64,000 nucleotides of DNA from Rhodospirillaceae bacterium (GTDB lineage Bacteria; Pseudomonadota; Alphaproteobacteria; MPNO01; UBA2964): contig PBIN01000014.1 in the NCBI GenBank assembly GCA_002720855.1, positions 841,619 to 905,618 on the forward strand, in the 5' to 3' direction. Under the pieces are notes generated by a model. The model saw only the letters and a program-made list of their open reading frames with translations. It did not search any database and had not been told where the DNA came from. The position numbers were made by a program, and so were the translations under genes. Of this stretch, positions 29,325 through 38,207 are shown in pieces. Each line of letters begins with the position of its first letter. The stretch's first letter is position 1.

Positions 29325-30458
29325 CTAAAACAGGGCGAGTTGTCCGTCTCTTTGCAGCGGAGGCTTAAATTGCGAGCCGTCGAGTTCGAACCGCCGGTCA
29401 TTGTAACCGAGCCTCTTGCTTATCAACTCGAAGCGCTTTTTCAGCAACGCCGCATACTCGCCGGTACCCTTCATTCGTTTGCCAAACTCGGCCTCATACA
29501 CCTTTCCACCACGTGTGCTGGCTAAAAGATTCATGACGTGCTTGGCCTTGTTCGGTTGATGGTTCTCAAGCCATTCCCGAAACAGATCTGCTATCTCAAG
29601 GGGAAGGCGAAGCAATATGTATGAAGCAAGCGTTGCACCAGCATCTCGACCGGCACTTAAAATGCTCTCCAATTCATGATCGTTGAGAGCCGGAATTACC
29701 GGCGCTGCCATGACACCGCAGGGGATACGGACATCCGCCAAGGCGCGGATAGCTGCCAACCGTTTCATGGGCGTGGTGGCGCGGGGTTCAAGTGTATTTG
29801 CCAGTCGGTGGTCCAGCGTGGTCACGGAGATACAGACCTGCGCCAATCCTTTTTCCGCCATCGGCGCAAGAATATCGAGGTCACGTAACACGAGAGCAGA
29901 TTTGGTTACGATGCCCACAGGGTGATTGAAAGCTGATAAAACTTCGAGGATACCACGTGTCAGCCGGAGTGTTTTTTCCACTGGCTGATATGGGTCAGTG
30001 TTTGTCCCCATCGCCATGGTACGGCACTGGTATTTCGGTTTTCTAAGTTCGCGTTCGAGCAATCTTGCGGCTTCCGGCTTGTAAAAAAGCTTGGTTTCAA
30101 AATCTAGCCCTGGCGACATACCCAGATAGGCGTGGGTTGGCCGCGCGAAACAATAAACACAGCCATGTTCGCAGCCGCGATAGGGGTTGATTGACCGGTC
30201 AAACGGTACGTCGGGAGAGGTGTTTCGCGCGATGATGGTCTTCGATGTGTCTTTTATAAGAGTGGTCTGAATTTTGGGTGTTGATTGCAGGTCTTCATCG
30301 CGGATCCAGCCGTCATGGACAGCTTCGCCAACATATTGCTCAAATCGTCCAGTACGGTTGGAAACAGCCCCGCGGCCCTTGGTGGCGCGAGGTGTTACCG
30401 GGTCGATCGCGGCCCGCTCTTGGCCCATTTTGCTGGTCGTTTGTGCGTTATTGATCAT
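29325..30458 (-). CDS. Radical SAM protein, PA0069/Rv2578c family
   Basis: The product is 377 residues. The radical SAM cysteines are in RGCEHGCVYCFARPTHAY, the CxxxCxxC pattern that binds the [4Fe-4S]-SAM cluster. The preceding RNTSPDVPFDRSINPY and the later MGTNTDPYQPVEKTLRLTRGIL are characteristic of this family, which is related to spore photoproduct lyase-like proteins and has no established substrate. The gene leads the block with the antiporter, rnhB and ccrM on the same strand. Its start shares a GANTC-containing leader with ccrM. Confidence 0.93.
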   Translation of the reverse strand: MINNAQTTSKMGQERAAIDPVTPRATKGRGAVSNRTGRFEQYVGEAVHDGWIRDEDLQSTPKIQTTLIKDTSKTIIARNTSPDVPFDRSINPYRGCEHGCVYCFARPTHAYLGMSPGLDFETKLFYKPEAARLLERELRKPKYQCRTMAMGTNTDPYQPVEKTLRLTRGILEVLSAFNHPVGIVTKSALVLRDLDILAPMAEKGLAQVCISVTTLDHRLANTLEPRATTPMKRLAAIRALADVRIPCGVMAAPVIPALNDHELESILSAGRDAGATLASYILLRLPLEIADLFREWLENHQPNKAKHVMNLLASTRGGKVYEAEFGKRMKGTGEYAALLKKRFELISKRLGYNDRRFELDGSQFKPPLQRDGQLALF

Positions 30459-30510
30459 AATTCATCATTGACTCAAAAAGAGAACAAATAAAGAACATTT
30501 TCCTAGAGTC
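30456..30510 (-). promoter_or_regulatory. GANTC-containing leader of the radical SAM gene
   Basis: Immediately upstream of the start codon the minus strand reads GAGTC-N2-TGATGAATT and then ATG, nearly the same as the ccrM leader GAGTC-N2-TGATGAATC and ATG. A second GANTC lies at 30506-30510. The spacing of GAGTC to the start codon is identical at both genes. A shared CcrM/GcrA-type control is inferred. Confidence 0.5.
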
Positions 30511-30548
30511 GGGTCAAACGATTTTCCATGCTATGAAACTTTTGACCA

Positions 30549-31235
30549 ATGGGAGACAGCAAGATTTCAAAAATCACGATCAGCGTTGTGATTCCGACTT
30601 TGGAAGCGGGAGACACCCTGAGGCCGACGTTGGATTCGGTGATTGCAAGCGTTGATGAAATTGTCGTTAGCGATGGTCAGTCATTGGATCATACGGTTGA
30701 TCAGGCGAAGCAATCAGGGGCAAAGGTTGTCGTTGGTGAGCGAGGCAGGGGGCAACAATTAAAACGTGGCGCCGAAGCGGCGACTGGTGACTGGCTGCTG
30801 TTTTTACACGCGGATACAGTGCTGGAGTCATGTTGGTTTGACGAAGCTCAGAAGTTTATTGCGGAAGAAGCGCGCGGGGCGGCTGTATTCAAATTTGCGC
30901 TAAATGAAAAACGCGCCATGGCACGGATGATTGAAAGGGTTGTGGCACTCAGGTGTTGCCTATTTGGTTTGCCTTACGGTGACCAGGGTCTCCTTATAAG
31001 CCGCAAATGTTATGATGAGCTGGGCGGCTATAAACCTATTCCTCTATTTGAAGACGTTGATATCGTTAGACGGATTGGCCGGCGTCGACTTACCTTTCTA
31101 CGGAGCCACGCTGTTACGTCTGCTATTCGGTATCAAGGAGGTGGTTTTATTCGACGACCTCTAAAGAACTTGATGTTGCTTCTATTATATTATCTCGGTG
31201 TTTCACCCGGTACGCTTGTGCATCTGTACAAATAG
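30549..31235 (+). CDS. Family 2 glycosyltransferase, TIGR04283 type (rSAM/selenodomain-associated transferase 2)
   Basis: The product is 228 residues with a GT-A fold. ISVVIPTLEAGDTLRPTL, EIVVSDGQSLDHT, the GRGQQLKRGAEAATGDWLLFLHADT motif and LFEDVDIVRRI define the TIGR04283 group. There is no membrane anchor apart from a weak C-terminal hydrophobic stretch. The sugar donor and acceptor are unknown. It is followed immediately by its usual partner, a TIGR04282 protein. The radical SAM/selenodomain protein that gives the pair its name is not in the window. Confidence 0.9.
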   Translation: MGDSKISKITISVVIPTLEAGDTLRPTLDSVIASVDEIVVSDGQSLDHTVDQAKQSGAKVVVGERGRGQQLKRGAEAATGDWLLFLHADTVLESCWFDEAQKFIAEEARGAAVFKFALNEKRAMARMIERVVALRCCLFGLPYGDQGLLISRKCYDELGGYKPIPLFEDVDIVRRIGRRRLTFLRSHAVTSAIRYQGGGFIRRPLKNLMLLLLYYLGVSPGTLVHLYK

Positions 31236-31242
31236 CCAATCA

Positions 31243-31842
31243 ATGAAACGTTCACCTGTCCTGATTATGTTTGCCCGCGCGCCCTATTTGGGGACAGTGA
31301 AAAAGCGCCTTGCAGCGGGCATCGGACCAATCGCCGCCAGAAAGTTTTACGTCGAGACGGCCACGGCCGTAATGCGGGCCGTTTCGAAGAATGCCTATTG
31401 GCGGACCGTTATATCCATAACACCAGATATGGCGGTCGGTCGTGGCCGATACTGGTGCCCCGGTATTGAGCAAATACCGCAGGGATTTGGCGATCTTGGA
31501 GATCGTATGGAACGTGCCTTGCTACAGTTTAGCGATAGGCCGGTGGCAATTATCGGTAGCGATATTCCGGAGATCGAAAATCAGCATATTAGAAGTGCTT
31601 TCAGGGCGTTGGGCCAATCGGACCTGGTCTTCGGACCGTCACCCGACGGTGGCTATTGGCTGGTAGGCGCGCGTAAAGGTAGGCTTGCGCGCGGATTATT
31701 TAAAAACGTCCGTTGGTCGTCGGAACATACTTTGTCCGACACTCTACGTAATGCTGGAAATCGACGGGCCAGGCAAATCGCGGAATTGGGAGATATCGAC
31801 GACGTAAATGATCTGACGCGGTGGCAAGCTCAGCGTTCTTGA
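31243..31842 (+). CDS. GT-A-fold transferase, TIGR04282/DUF2064 family
   Basis: The product is about 199 residues from the ATG at 31243 ([24 protein letters not shown]). A longer frame opens at 31198 inside the previous gene but adds an unconvincing leader. Family motifs include FARAP-x-GxxKxRLA, then [20 protein letters not shown] and [16 protein letters not shown], resembling CofC-like nucleotidyltransferases. It pairs with the preceding TIGR04283 glycosyltransferase. Its 3' end overlaps the convergent moaB by 13 bases. Confidence 0.88.
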   Translation: MKRSPVLIMFARAPYLGTVKKRLAAGIGPIAARKFYVETATAVMRAVSKNAYWRTVISITPDMAVGRGRYWCPGIEQIPQGFGDLGDRMERALLQFSDRPVAIIGSDIPEIENQHIRSAFRALGQSDLVFGPSPDGGYWLVGARKGRLARGLFKNVRWSSEHTLSDTLRNAGNRRARQIAELGDIDDVNDLTRWQAQRS

Positions 31843-32360
31843 AGCCGTGGCAGGAGCTCTGCGAAATTACAAGGCTTGTGACGGATATCGAGCTGCGAAA
31901 GCAGGATGCCATCCCAGGCGTCGCGACAGGCGCCCGTAGAGCCCGGGAGCGCAAATAAATACGTGCCGCCCGCAACACCTGCTGTGGCACGAGATTGTAT
32001 GGTTGACGTGCTGATCAGCTCGTAGCTCAGCATCCTGAATAATTCACCAAATCCCGGAATCTCTTTTTCATAGACTTCAAAGAAAGCCTCCGGCGTCACA
32101 TCGCGGCCCGTGACACCTGTACCACCTGTAGCCAAAACAACCTCTATTGCGGAATCAGCGATCCATTCCCGGAGCTTCGCAACAATAGAATCTTGCTGAT
32201 CGCGGACGATTGCTTTTGCTGCGAGAGTATGTCCGGCATTCGTTAGTTTTTCGACCAGCAAGGCGCCTGATTTATCGGTTTCCTCGGTCCTCGTATCAGA
32301 AACAGTTAAAACGGCAATGTTCACAGGCGCGAAGGGGATCGATTCGTCGATTCCGGACAT
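31830..32360 (-). CDS. moaB: Molybdenum cofactor biosynthesis protein B
   Basis: The product is about 176 residues from [10 protein letters not shown]; a GGAA site precedes this ATG, whereas the longer frame from 32420 adds an odd leader. The MoaB/Mog fold is shown by [38 protein letters not shown] and the late [20 protein letters not shown]. It adenylylates or otherwise handles molybdopterin during cofactor synthesis. It follows the lytic transglycosylase gene by 19 bases on the same strand, with no obvious functional tie. Confidence 0.93.
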   Translation of the reverse strand: MSGIDESIPFAPVNIAVLTVSDTRTEETDKSGALLVEKLTNAGHTLAAKAIVRDQQDSIVAKLREWIADSAIEVVLATGGTGVTGRDVTPEAFFEVYEKEIPGFGELFRMLSYELISTSTIQSRATAGVAGGTYLFALPGSTGACRDAWDGILLSQLDIRHKPCNFAELLPRLQER

Positions 32361-32379
32361 ATCGTTTCCGTTCCAATAA

Positions 32380-34137
32380 TTAGTCGACCGATTTGTAAAC
32401 CGGAGTTTCGCCGGCTGCAATGGCGTCCAGCGTTGGGGTTTTCTGGCCGAACCGGTCGCGATAAATCCAGAAATTGGACAATACCCTTTCGACGAAATCG
32501 CGCGTTTCGCGGGATGGCATGCTTTCGATAAACATCAGTGTATCGTCGGTCTTTTTTAAGATACGTTTTTGCCATTTCGACAAGTTGCCCGGACCACCAT
32601 TATATGCCGCGGCCATCATCAAAATGTTCCCATCTACTGTTTCATGTTCCAGCAAATAGCCAAGGTATTTTTGGCCTAGTTGCAGATTCAATCCCGGTTC
32701 GTAAAGCTGGTTGCGGCGCCGGCCCCGATACCTCTTCCGTGCCATATAGCTAGCGGTGCCAGGCATCAATTGCATTAGGCCCCTCGCACCAGCGTGACTC
32801 TTTGCCCTAATGTTGAAGGCTGACTCTTGGCGCATGACTGCATAGACCAGCGCTCGATCAATTTTGAAACCGTCTTTGGGAGCCCAACGGGGCACTGGAT
32901 ACAACCCCCGATCTATTCTTGTTTGGTTTTGGCGCATGAGTGCAATCGCGGTTCGAAGCGCCAATGAAGGGAGTCCGAGTCGATCGGCGATATTAAGCAG
33001 TGCAAGACGCGTTGCGGAATCGCTGTTAATGCCGAGATAGCGCAGTTCACGTTCCGCTCGCGAATGATTTTCTGCCTGCAGCAAGGCCAACGCCCTTTGG
33101 GCGCGAGGCGTCCGCAATGCGATGGCGATGGCCTCCCGTTCAGCCTTTGGTGCTTTCCATTTGAGGGGAGAGTCGAGCCCCAACATGCGTCTTGCCAACA
33201 CGCCATAGAACGTCCGTGGGTGACTCGCCGCGAGTCCTAACCAACGGCTAACACGATCGGGGCGGCGTGCGACGAGGTTGGCGCGCGCTGCCCAAAAAGC
33301 GGCGGCCGATTGTGCCCAACGCGACAATCCACCGATGGCGGCCATTGCCTGAAAATGATCCGCAGCATTGATGTATCTTCCTGACCGATATGAAGCGAGT
33401 CCCGCATACCAGTGGCCGAGCGGAAAGTATTTTCCAGATCGATGCGCTGCGCGGCTTGCGATATTAAATGCTCTTCTGTCCTCGCCGTAATAAAACCAAC
33501 CACTGCCTATTCGCATTTTGGCTATATCAACATGTGCTTCTCCAAGGCGGCGGAATCTTTTCTGGCGAATCATCCGCTCCGCAGCGGACAGTCTTTTGAG
33601 TCTAACCAACCTTCTAATCTGTGAATGGAGTCGGCGGGCGGAACGCGTATATCGGAGGCCCCGTCGTCCCGTGCGTTCAACACCACCATTTCCACTTTCG
33701 GAGAAGATAATCCGGCGCGGCAACTTCGGCCGAACTGGTGCCTTGTATCGCCGCGGTTTTCTGCGTAAGGCAAGCTTGTAAATACGTCGCGCATCGGGGT
33801 GGTCGGCATATTCTTTAAGCCATTTCGATAGTTCAAGATACCGAGAGCGGTAGCGTGTCGGATGCAAGTAACGCTGCGCCTGCACATGGCCTAGCAAAAT
33901 CCTGTTCGAGAGTTTCTTGATCAGACGATTAGCGCGGCGCCAATCGCCTTTTCGCTGCACTGAAAATATTTGCCGATAAAGTTTAGCGTCTTCTTCGGAA
34001 AGTGGCTGAGGAAGACCCTGCACCGCCTCGCTTTTGACCGTTTCAGATTTGCTGTTCGCAGTAAGGATCGCAGGTTGAAAACATATCGCGAATGCGAGCA
34101 GTCCACATTTCAGATAGTAGTTATTCAACCTTCGCAA
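32380..34137 (-). CDS. Soluble lytic murein transglycosylase (Slt family)
   Basis: The product is about 585 residues. I start at the TTG at 34137, which has an AGGAG site (34148-34152) and gives [20 protein letters not shown], a good signal peptide; a TTG at 34218 would place 27 unrelated residues before it. A helical superhelix region (about 60-420) is followed by the SLT domain with the catalytic glutamate in [21 protein letters not shown] and the motifs LMQLMPGTA and [10 protein letters not shown]. It cleaves peptidoglycan to anhydromuropeptides in the periplasm. Confidence 0.92.
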   Translation of the reverse strand: MRRLNNYYLKCGLLAFAICFQPAILTANSKSETVKSEAVQGLPQPLSEEDAKLYRQIFSVQRKGDWRRANRLIKKLSNRILLGHVQAQRYLHPTRYRSRYLELSKWLKEYADHPDARRIYKLALRRKPRRYKAPVRPKLPRRIIFSESGNGGVERTGRRGLRYTRSARRLHSQIRRLVRLKRLSAAERMIRQKRFRRLGEAHVDIAKMRIGSGWFYYGEDRRAFNIASRAAHRSGKYFPLGHWYAGLASYRSGRYINAADHFQAMAAIGGLSRWAQSAAAFWAARANLVARRPDRVSRWLGLAASHPRTFYGVLARRMLGLDSPLKWKAPKAEREAIAIALRTPRAQRALALLQAENHSRAERELRYLGINSDSATRLALLNIADRLGLPSLALRTAIALMRQNQTRIDRGLYPVPRWAPKDGFKIDRALVYAVMRQESAFNIRAKSHAGARGLMQLMPGTASYMARKRYRGRRRNQLYEPGLNLQLGQKYLGYLLEHETVDGNILMMAAAYNGGPGNLSKWQKRILKKTDDTLMFIESMPSRETRDFVERVLSNFWIYRDRFGQKTPTLDAIAAGETPVYKSVD

Positions 34138-34392
34138 ACTATTAGTTCTCCTGTGAAAGGTGCTTAGCCTATTGAGCCAGAGCGTCAAATGGTTAACGGC
34201 TCTCTGATCTATTGGCAAGATTAGGCCCGTTGAATGACAATAATCTTGCCGAAAACACTAGCCGGAAAATATTATCCACAAGGCTGGAAAAATTTTGGCT
34301 TTTCAGTGTCACAAAAAAGGTCTTCGACTCAAATTCCCGATTGCGTCAAAACCGCTGACAGGTATGATCAACGCAATAACAGGGCGGATGAA

Positions 34393-34827
34393 ATGTTCTT
34401 CAGGGATGAGAGGAACGGCGCCACGTCGGGAAAGCGTAAAAACAAGATTTTCGCGCCGACGATCATTAGCGCCGATATGACAGTAACTGGATCAATTTCC
34501 AGCGACGGTAAAATGCTTATCGACGGCGCAGTCGATGGTGACGTGGCGAGTGGCCGTGTCGACATTGGGCAGGCTGGCAAAGTAGCTGGGGTCTTAAGTG
34601 CAGAGACTACCATGGTCCATGGACGGGTTGAGGGTGTAATACGCGCATCGGACGTGACTCTTACCGCAACAGCACATGTGTCCGGAGATATTTATCATGA
34701 GACCCTTATGGTTGAGCCTGGAGCTCAGGTGGATGGGCAGTGCCGACCTTTGAGCACACTCGTTGATGAAGAATCGCCCGATATTAGCTTAGCGACCTCA
34801 GACGGTGTTGCGGCAAAGTCTTCTTGA
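34393..34827 (+). CDS. Bactofilin
   Basis: The product is about 144 residues starting at MFFRDERNGA, which matches the short disordered lead-in of alphaproteobacterial bactofilins; a frame from 34234 would add 53 residues. The core is a right-handed beta-helix with repeated hydrophobic rungs: APTIISADMTVTG, GKMLIDGAVDGDV, GVLSAETTMVHGRV, GVIRASDVTLT, HVSGDIYHETLMVEPGA. Bactofilins polymerise without nucleotides and act as scaffolds for cell-wall enzymes and polar structures. It is divergent from the transglycosylase gene and convergent with an M23 gene. Confidence 0.92.
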   Translation: MFFRDERNGATSGKRKNKIFAPTIISADMTVTGSISSDGKMLIDGAVDGDVASGRVDIGQAGKVAGVLSAETTMVHGRVEGVIRASDVTLTATAHVSGDIYHETLMVEPGAQVDGQCRPLSTLVDEESPDISLATSDGVAAKSS

Positions 34828-34836
34828 GGGGGTCAA

Positions 34837-35526
34837 TTACTGAAACCTCGTTGGCTCGCAGTGAATATCTTTGACTTTAAAGATATAGAATTTCCGACTC
34901 CGGCATCCTTTCTTTGTCACGACACCAACTCTCGTAAAAACCATCGGTAAGCCTCGGGATGTGAAATCCAGCGGCTCTTTGCTCGATTGCATATGAATGT
35001 GCAAATGCGAAGCGCTTGCCCGCCCGGAATTTCCACACTCTGCCAATGGATCTCCCGCCTTAATGCCTTGTCCCAAACGTACCTGAAAAGTATGTGGAGA
35101 AAGATGAGCCAAAATAACGAATTCATTTGCGCGCCGATGAATAACGATATGATTTCCAGCGGGGTGGGTGTTCGCGGCGGTCCTTTTACCTTTCGCCTTG
35201 TTTGGGAAGTGATCGACCGCCGCAACGACGGTGCCATTTGTCGGTGACTTAACTATCTCGCCCAAGCAACTTGTCGGCTGGCCTTTCTTGTCCAACTTTA
35301 TAAAGTCATACGCGAATTTCTGACTGTTGATTTTGCAGTGATGGTTATTAGCGGATGGGCAGGGCGGTCCGAGCAGCGTGTACCAATGACCCGAAACAGG
35401 CGAAACCAGTCTTTCATATTTTGAGCTGGTTGTTCGTGAACTTTGAGCTGCGGAAAATTCCACCACGCTTGTTGCGCAGAGACTTGCAATAAGAGTGTAG
35501 ACAGGTAGTCGCAGCAAAACCTTCAT
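34837..35526 (-). CDS. M23 family metallopeptidase-like secreted protein
   Basis: The product is about 229 residues from MKVLLRLPVYTLIASLCATS, a signal peptide; the frame extends upstream to 35781 but that part lies in the uracil-DNA glycosylase gene. The mature domain has the LytM/M23 fold: KINSQKFAYDFIKLD, GTVVAAVDHFPN, HPAGNHIVIHRRANEFVILAHL and a late SHLHIHMQ. Adjacent bactofilin and transglycosylase genes support a cell-wall role. The first zinc ligand position (usually HxGxD) is less clear, with YDF present, so catalytic competence is uncertain. Confidence 0.85.
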   Translation of the reverse strand: MKVLLRLPVYTLIASLCATSVVEFSAAQSSRTTSSKYERLVSPVSGHWYTLLGPPCPSANNHHCKINSQKFAYDFIKLDKKGQPTSCLGEIVKSPTNGTVVAAVDHFPNKAKGKRTAANTHPAGNHIVIHRRANEFVILAHLSPHTFQVRLGQGIKAGDPLAECGNSGRASASHLHIHMQSSKEPLDFTSRGLPMVFTRVGVVTKKGCRSRKFYIFKVKDIHCEPTRFQ

Positions 35527-35560
35527 TGGTGCGGCCAGAGGCTTCGTGATCCATATCCAA

Positions 35561-36403
35561 CTATCTGTCTGCGCATTGCTCCAGCTTTTGCCGAATTTCC
35601 AGCAAATCCATCCAAGTTTCCCGCTTTTGGGCTGGCGACCGCAATAAATAAGCAGGATGCAATATTGCGCGGGCGGGTATGGATAAAGACATGCTCTCAC
35701 GATTATATTCCAGCCATTTCCCCCGTGTCCGCATGATGCCCTGTGTCGTACCAAGGAGCGTCTTTGCTGATGTCCCGCCAACTAAAACCAAGATTTGTGG
35801 CGTGACGAGTTCAATGTGCCTTTCGATAAACGGTATACAGGCAGCGATTTCCGAATCAGTGGGTGTTCGGTTGCCCGGAGGCCGCCAAGGCAAAATATTG
35901 GTTATATAGACGTCGCTTCGTTGAAGCGAAATTGCCGCCAACATACGGTCCAGCAACTGTCCGGCAGGTCCGACGAAAGGCAATCCTTGTCGATCTTCCT
36001 GCGCTCCGGGGGCTTCGCCGATAAACATAAGCTGGGCGCTTCCCGAGCCGTCACCAAAAACCAGACTCTTCGCAGTCTGTTTAAGGGGACAGCCGTCAAA
36101 TGCCGCGAGGGCGGTGCGTAACTCCTCCAACGTATTTGCCGCGTTTGCCAATGACCTGGCTGTTTTTGTCGCTTCATCCAACGAAATGAGCTCCGTAGCG
36201 GTCCGCGGCGATATTGCAGGTGGCGTATCGAACGCTGATGGTGATACAGATTCTTCTACACCTGTAGCAGTTGAAGGGCGCGCCTGATTACTTGGTTTTT
36301 CGGTGGTTTTGAAACGGTCGACGGGACTTTCTTCGAGCGCCTCATCGACGCCGCTCTCGACGTACCATTTGAGAAGTTCCGTTGCGCTATTTTCCTCAAC
36401 CAT
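35561..36403 (-). CDS. Uracil-DNA glycosylase, family 4 type
   Basis: The product is 280 residues. An 80- to 90-residue variable N-terminal region precedes the catalytic domain with [49 protein letters not shown] and the late [18 protein letters not shown]. These are the motifs of the iron-sulfur type IV enzymes that remove uracil from DNA. The cluster cysteines appear to be spread (the [16 protein letters not shown] region and others). It is divergent from the ETF-QO gene. Confidence 0.93.
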   Translation of the reverse strand: MVEENSATELLKWYVESGVDEALEESPVDRFKTTEKPSNQARPSTATGVEESVSPSAFDTPPAISPRTATELISLDEATKTARSLANAANTLEELRTALAAFDGCPLKQTAKSLVFGDGSGSAQLMFIGEAPGAQEDRQGLPFVGPAGQLLDRMLAAISLQRSDVYITNILPWRPPGNRTPTDSEIAACIPFIERHIELVTPQILVLVGGTSAKTLLGTTQGIMRTRGKWLEYNRESMSLSIPARAILHPAYLLRSPAQKRETWMDLLEIRQKLEQCADR

Positions 36404-36462
36404 AAGAAAACGGTATCATGTCCGAGCCTGGTTAAACAGCACGACGAGAAACTGAAGAGGAA

Positions 36463-38097
36463 ATGATGGAACGCGAGGCGATGGATGTTGATGTCGTAAT
36501 TGTGGGGGCTGGTCCGTCAGGCTTGTCGGCTGCAATCCGTCTCGCGCAGTTGGCAATGGAAAACGATGCTGAACTAACCATCTGTCTACTGGAGAAAGGG
36601 TCTGAGGTAGGCGCCCATATTCTATCCGGTGCGGTTCTTGAGACTCGCGCGCTGGATGAGCTACTTCCTGATTGGCGCGAAGGGGAGCATCCCCTGAAAA
36701 CCGAAGCAGTTGATGATCAGTTTCTGTTTTTGACAAAGTCAGGTTCGTTTCGCATGCCGACGCCGCCACAAATGCACAACAAAGGCAATTTCATTGTTAG
36801 CCTGGGTAACGTATGCCGCTGGTTAAAAGAGCAGGCGGAGGAATTAGGCGTCCAGGTATTCGAAGGATTCGCGGCAGCAGAAATTCTCTATGATGAAGAG
36901 GGAACCGTCGTCGGTGTGGCAACGGGTGATATGGGTATCGGTGAAGATGGTGAACCCAAGGACAGCTTCACGCCCGGTTATGAGCTACGCGCCAAATACA
37001 CACTTTTTGCCGAAGGCTGCCGAGGATCATTGACGAAAGGTCTCTTTGAAAAATTCGATATGCGGAACAGCGCTGATCCGCAATCATACGCCATTGGCAT
37101 CAAAGAGCTTTGGGAAATCGATCCCGAAAATCATCAACCAGGGCGTATTGTGCATACAATAGGCTGGCCTCTCGATACCAGAACCTATGGCGGGTCATTC
37201 CTATATCACCTGGAAGATAATCAGGTTGCCGTTGGATTCGTTACGGGTCTTGATTATCAAAATCCTCACCTATCGCCTTTTGACGAGTTTCAAAGATTTA
37301 AAACCCATCCCGCAATCCGTCCTACTTTTGAAGGTGGGCGCCGGGTCGCTTACGGCGCGAGAGCACTCAATGAAGGCGGTTTTCAGTCGATACCCGAACT
37401 AACGTGTCCGGGCGGTGCCATCATCGGGTGTGCAGCCGGATTTCTGAATGTTCCGAAAATCAAAGGCAGTCACAACGCTATGAAGACTGGCATGATCGCA
37501 GCCGAAGCGGCCTTCGCAGCCTTGAATGGCAGTGGCGAGAAGATTCTCGCCGAATACCCTGCCGCTTTGAAAAAAAGTTGGGTGTGGGATGAACTTTATC
37601 GGGTTAGAAATATTCGACCAAGTTTCCGGTGGGGGCTTTGGGCCGGTCTCGTTTATTCCGCGATCGACACTTTCTTGTTCCGTGGTAAGGCGCCCTGGAC
37701 CTTCAAACAACATGCAGATCACACCAATCTGCGTCCTGCCGACGAAATGCCCAAGATTGAATATCCGAAGCCTGATGGGGAAGTGTCATTCGATCGATTG
37801 TCGTCGGTATACATTTCCAATACCAACCATGAAGAAGACCAGCCTGTGCATCTTACGTTAAAAGATTCTGAGGTGCCTATCTCGATAAATCTCGACATGT
37901 ACGACGCGCCGGAGCAGCGATATTGCCCTGCTGGTGTTTACGAGATCGTGGAAGACGACGCTGATAGCGGTCCAAGGCTCCAGATAAATGCGCAAAACTG
38001 CGTTCATTGTAAGACCTGCGATATAAAGGACCCAACGCAGAACATAAATTGGGTAGTACCTGAGGGTGGCGGCGGGCCAAATTATCCCAATATGTAA
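36463..38097 (+). CDS. Electron transfer flavoprotein-ubiquinone oxidoreductase
   Basis: The product is a 544-residue membrane-associated flavoprotein passing electrons from ETF, and so from acyl-CoA and amino-acid dehydrogenases, to ubiquinone. The FAD-binding VDVVIVGAGPSGLSAA is at residues 9-24. The C-terminal [4Fe-4S] domain has CPAGVYE and then CVHCKTCDIKDPTQNINWV. Length and order are as in human ETFDH and bacterial orthologues. The ribosome site is AAGAGGAA directly before two ATG codons. A single-gene unit; etfAB are elsewhere. Confidence 0.97.
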   Translation: MMEREAMDVDVVIVGAGPSGLSAAIRLAQLAMENDAELTICLLEKGSEVGAHILSGAVLETRALDELLPDWREGEHPLKTEAVDDQFLFLTKSGSFRMPTPPQMHNKGNFIVSLGNVCRWLKEQAEELGVQVFEGFAAAEILYDEEGTVVGVATGDMGIGEDGEPKDSFTPGYELRAKYTLFAEGCRGSLTKGLFEKFDMRNSADPQSYAIGIKELWEIDPENHQPGRIVHTIGWPLDTRTYGGSFLYHLEDNQVAVGFVTGLDYQNPHLSPFDEFQRFKTHPAIRPTFEGGRRVAYGARALNEGGFQSIPELTCPGGAIIGCAAGFLNVPKIKGSHNAMKTGMIAAEAAFAALNGSGEKILAEYPAALKKSWVWDELYRVRNIRPSFRWGLWAGLVYSAIDTFLFRGKAPWTFKQHADHTNLRPADEMPKIEYPKPDGEVSFDRLSSVYISNTNHEEDQPVHLTLKDSEVPISINLDMYDAPEQRYCPAGVYEIVEDDADSGPRLQINAQNCVHCKTCDIKDPTQNINWVVPEGGGGPNYPNM

Positions 38098-38207
38098 TAA
38101 AACCGATAAAAGCCGCCAAAGCGGTCAAAAGTCCTTGTTACTCGCTTTTTAACGCCTTCAGGCATATGATCGGTTCATAGTTGAGGATATCGACCTAGAC
38201 TTAGGCA

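Noticed and set aside
34234-34392. A 53-residue N-terminal extension of the bactofilin
   Set aside because: It is low-similarity polar sequence in the divergent promoter region. MFFRDERN matches how bactofilins begin.
35527-35781. An 85-residue upstream extension of the M23 protein
   Set aside because: It overlaps the uracil-DNA glycosylase gene and reads as unrelated Trp/Tyr/Cys-rich sequence. The signal peptide begins at 35526.
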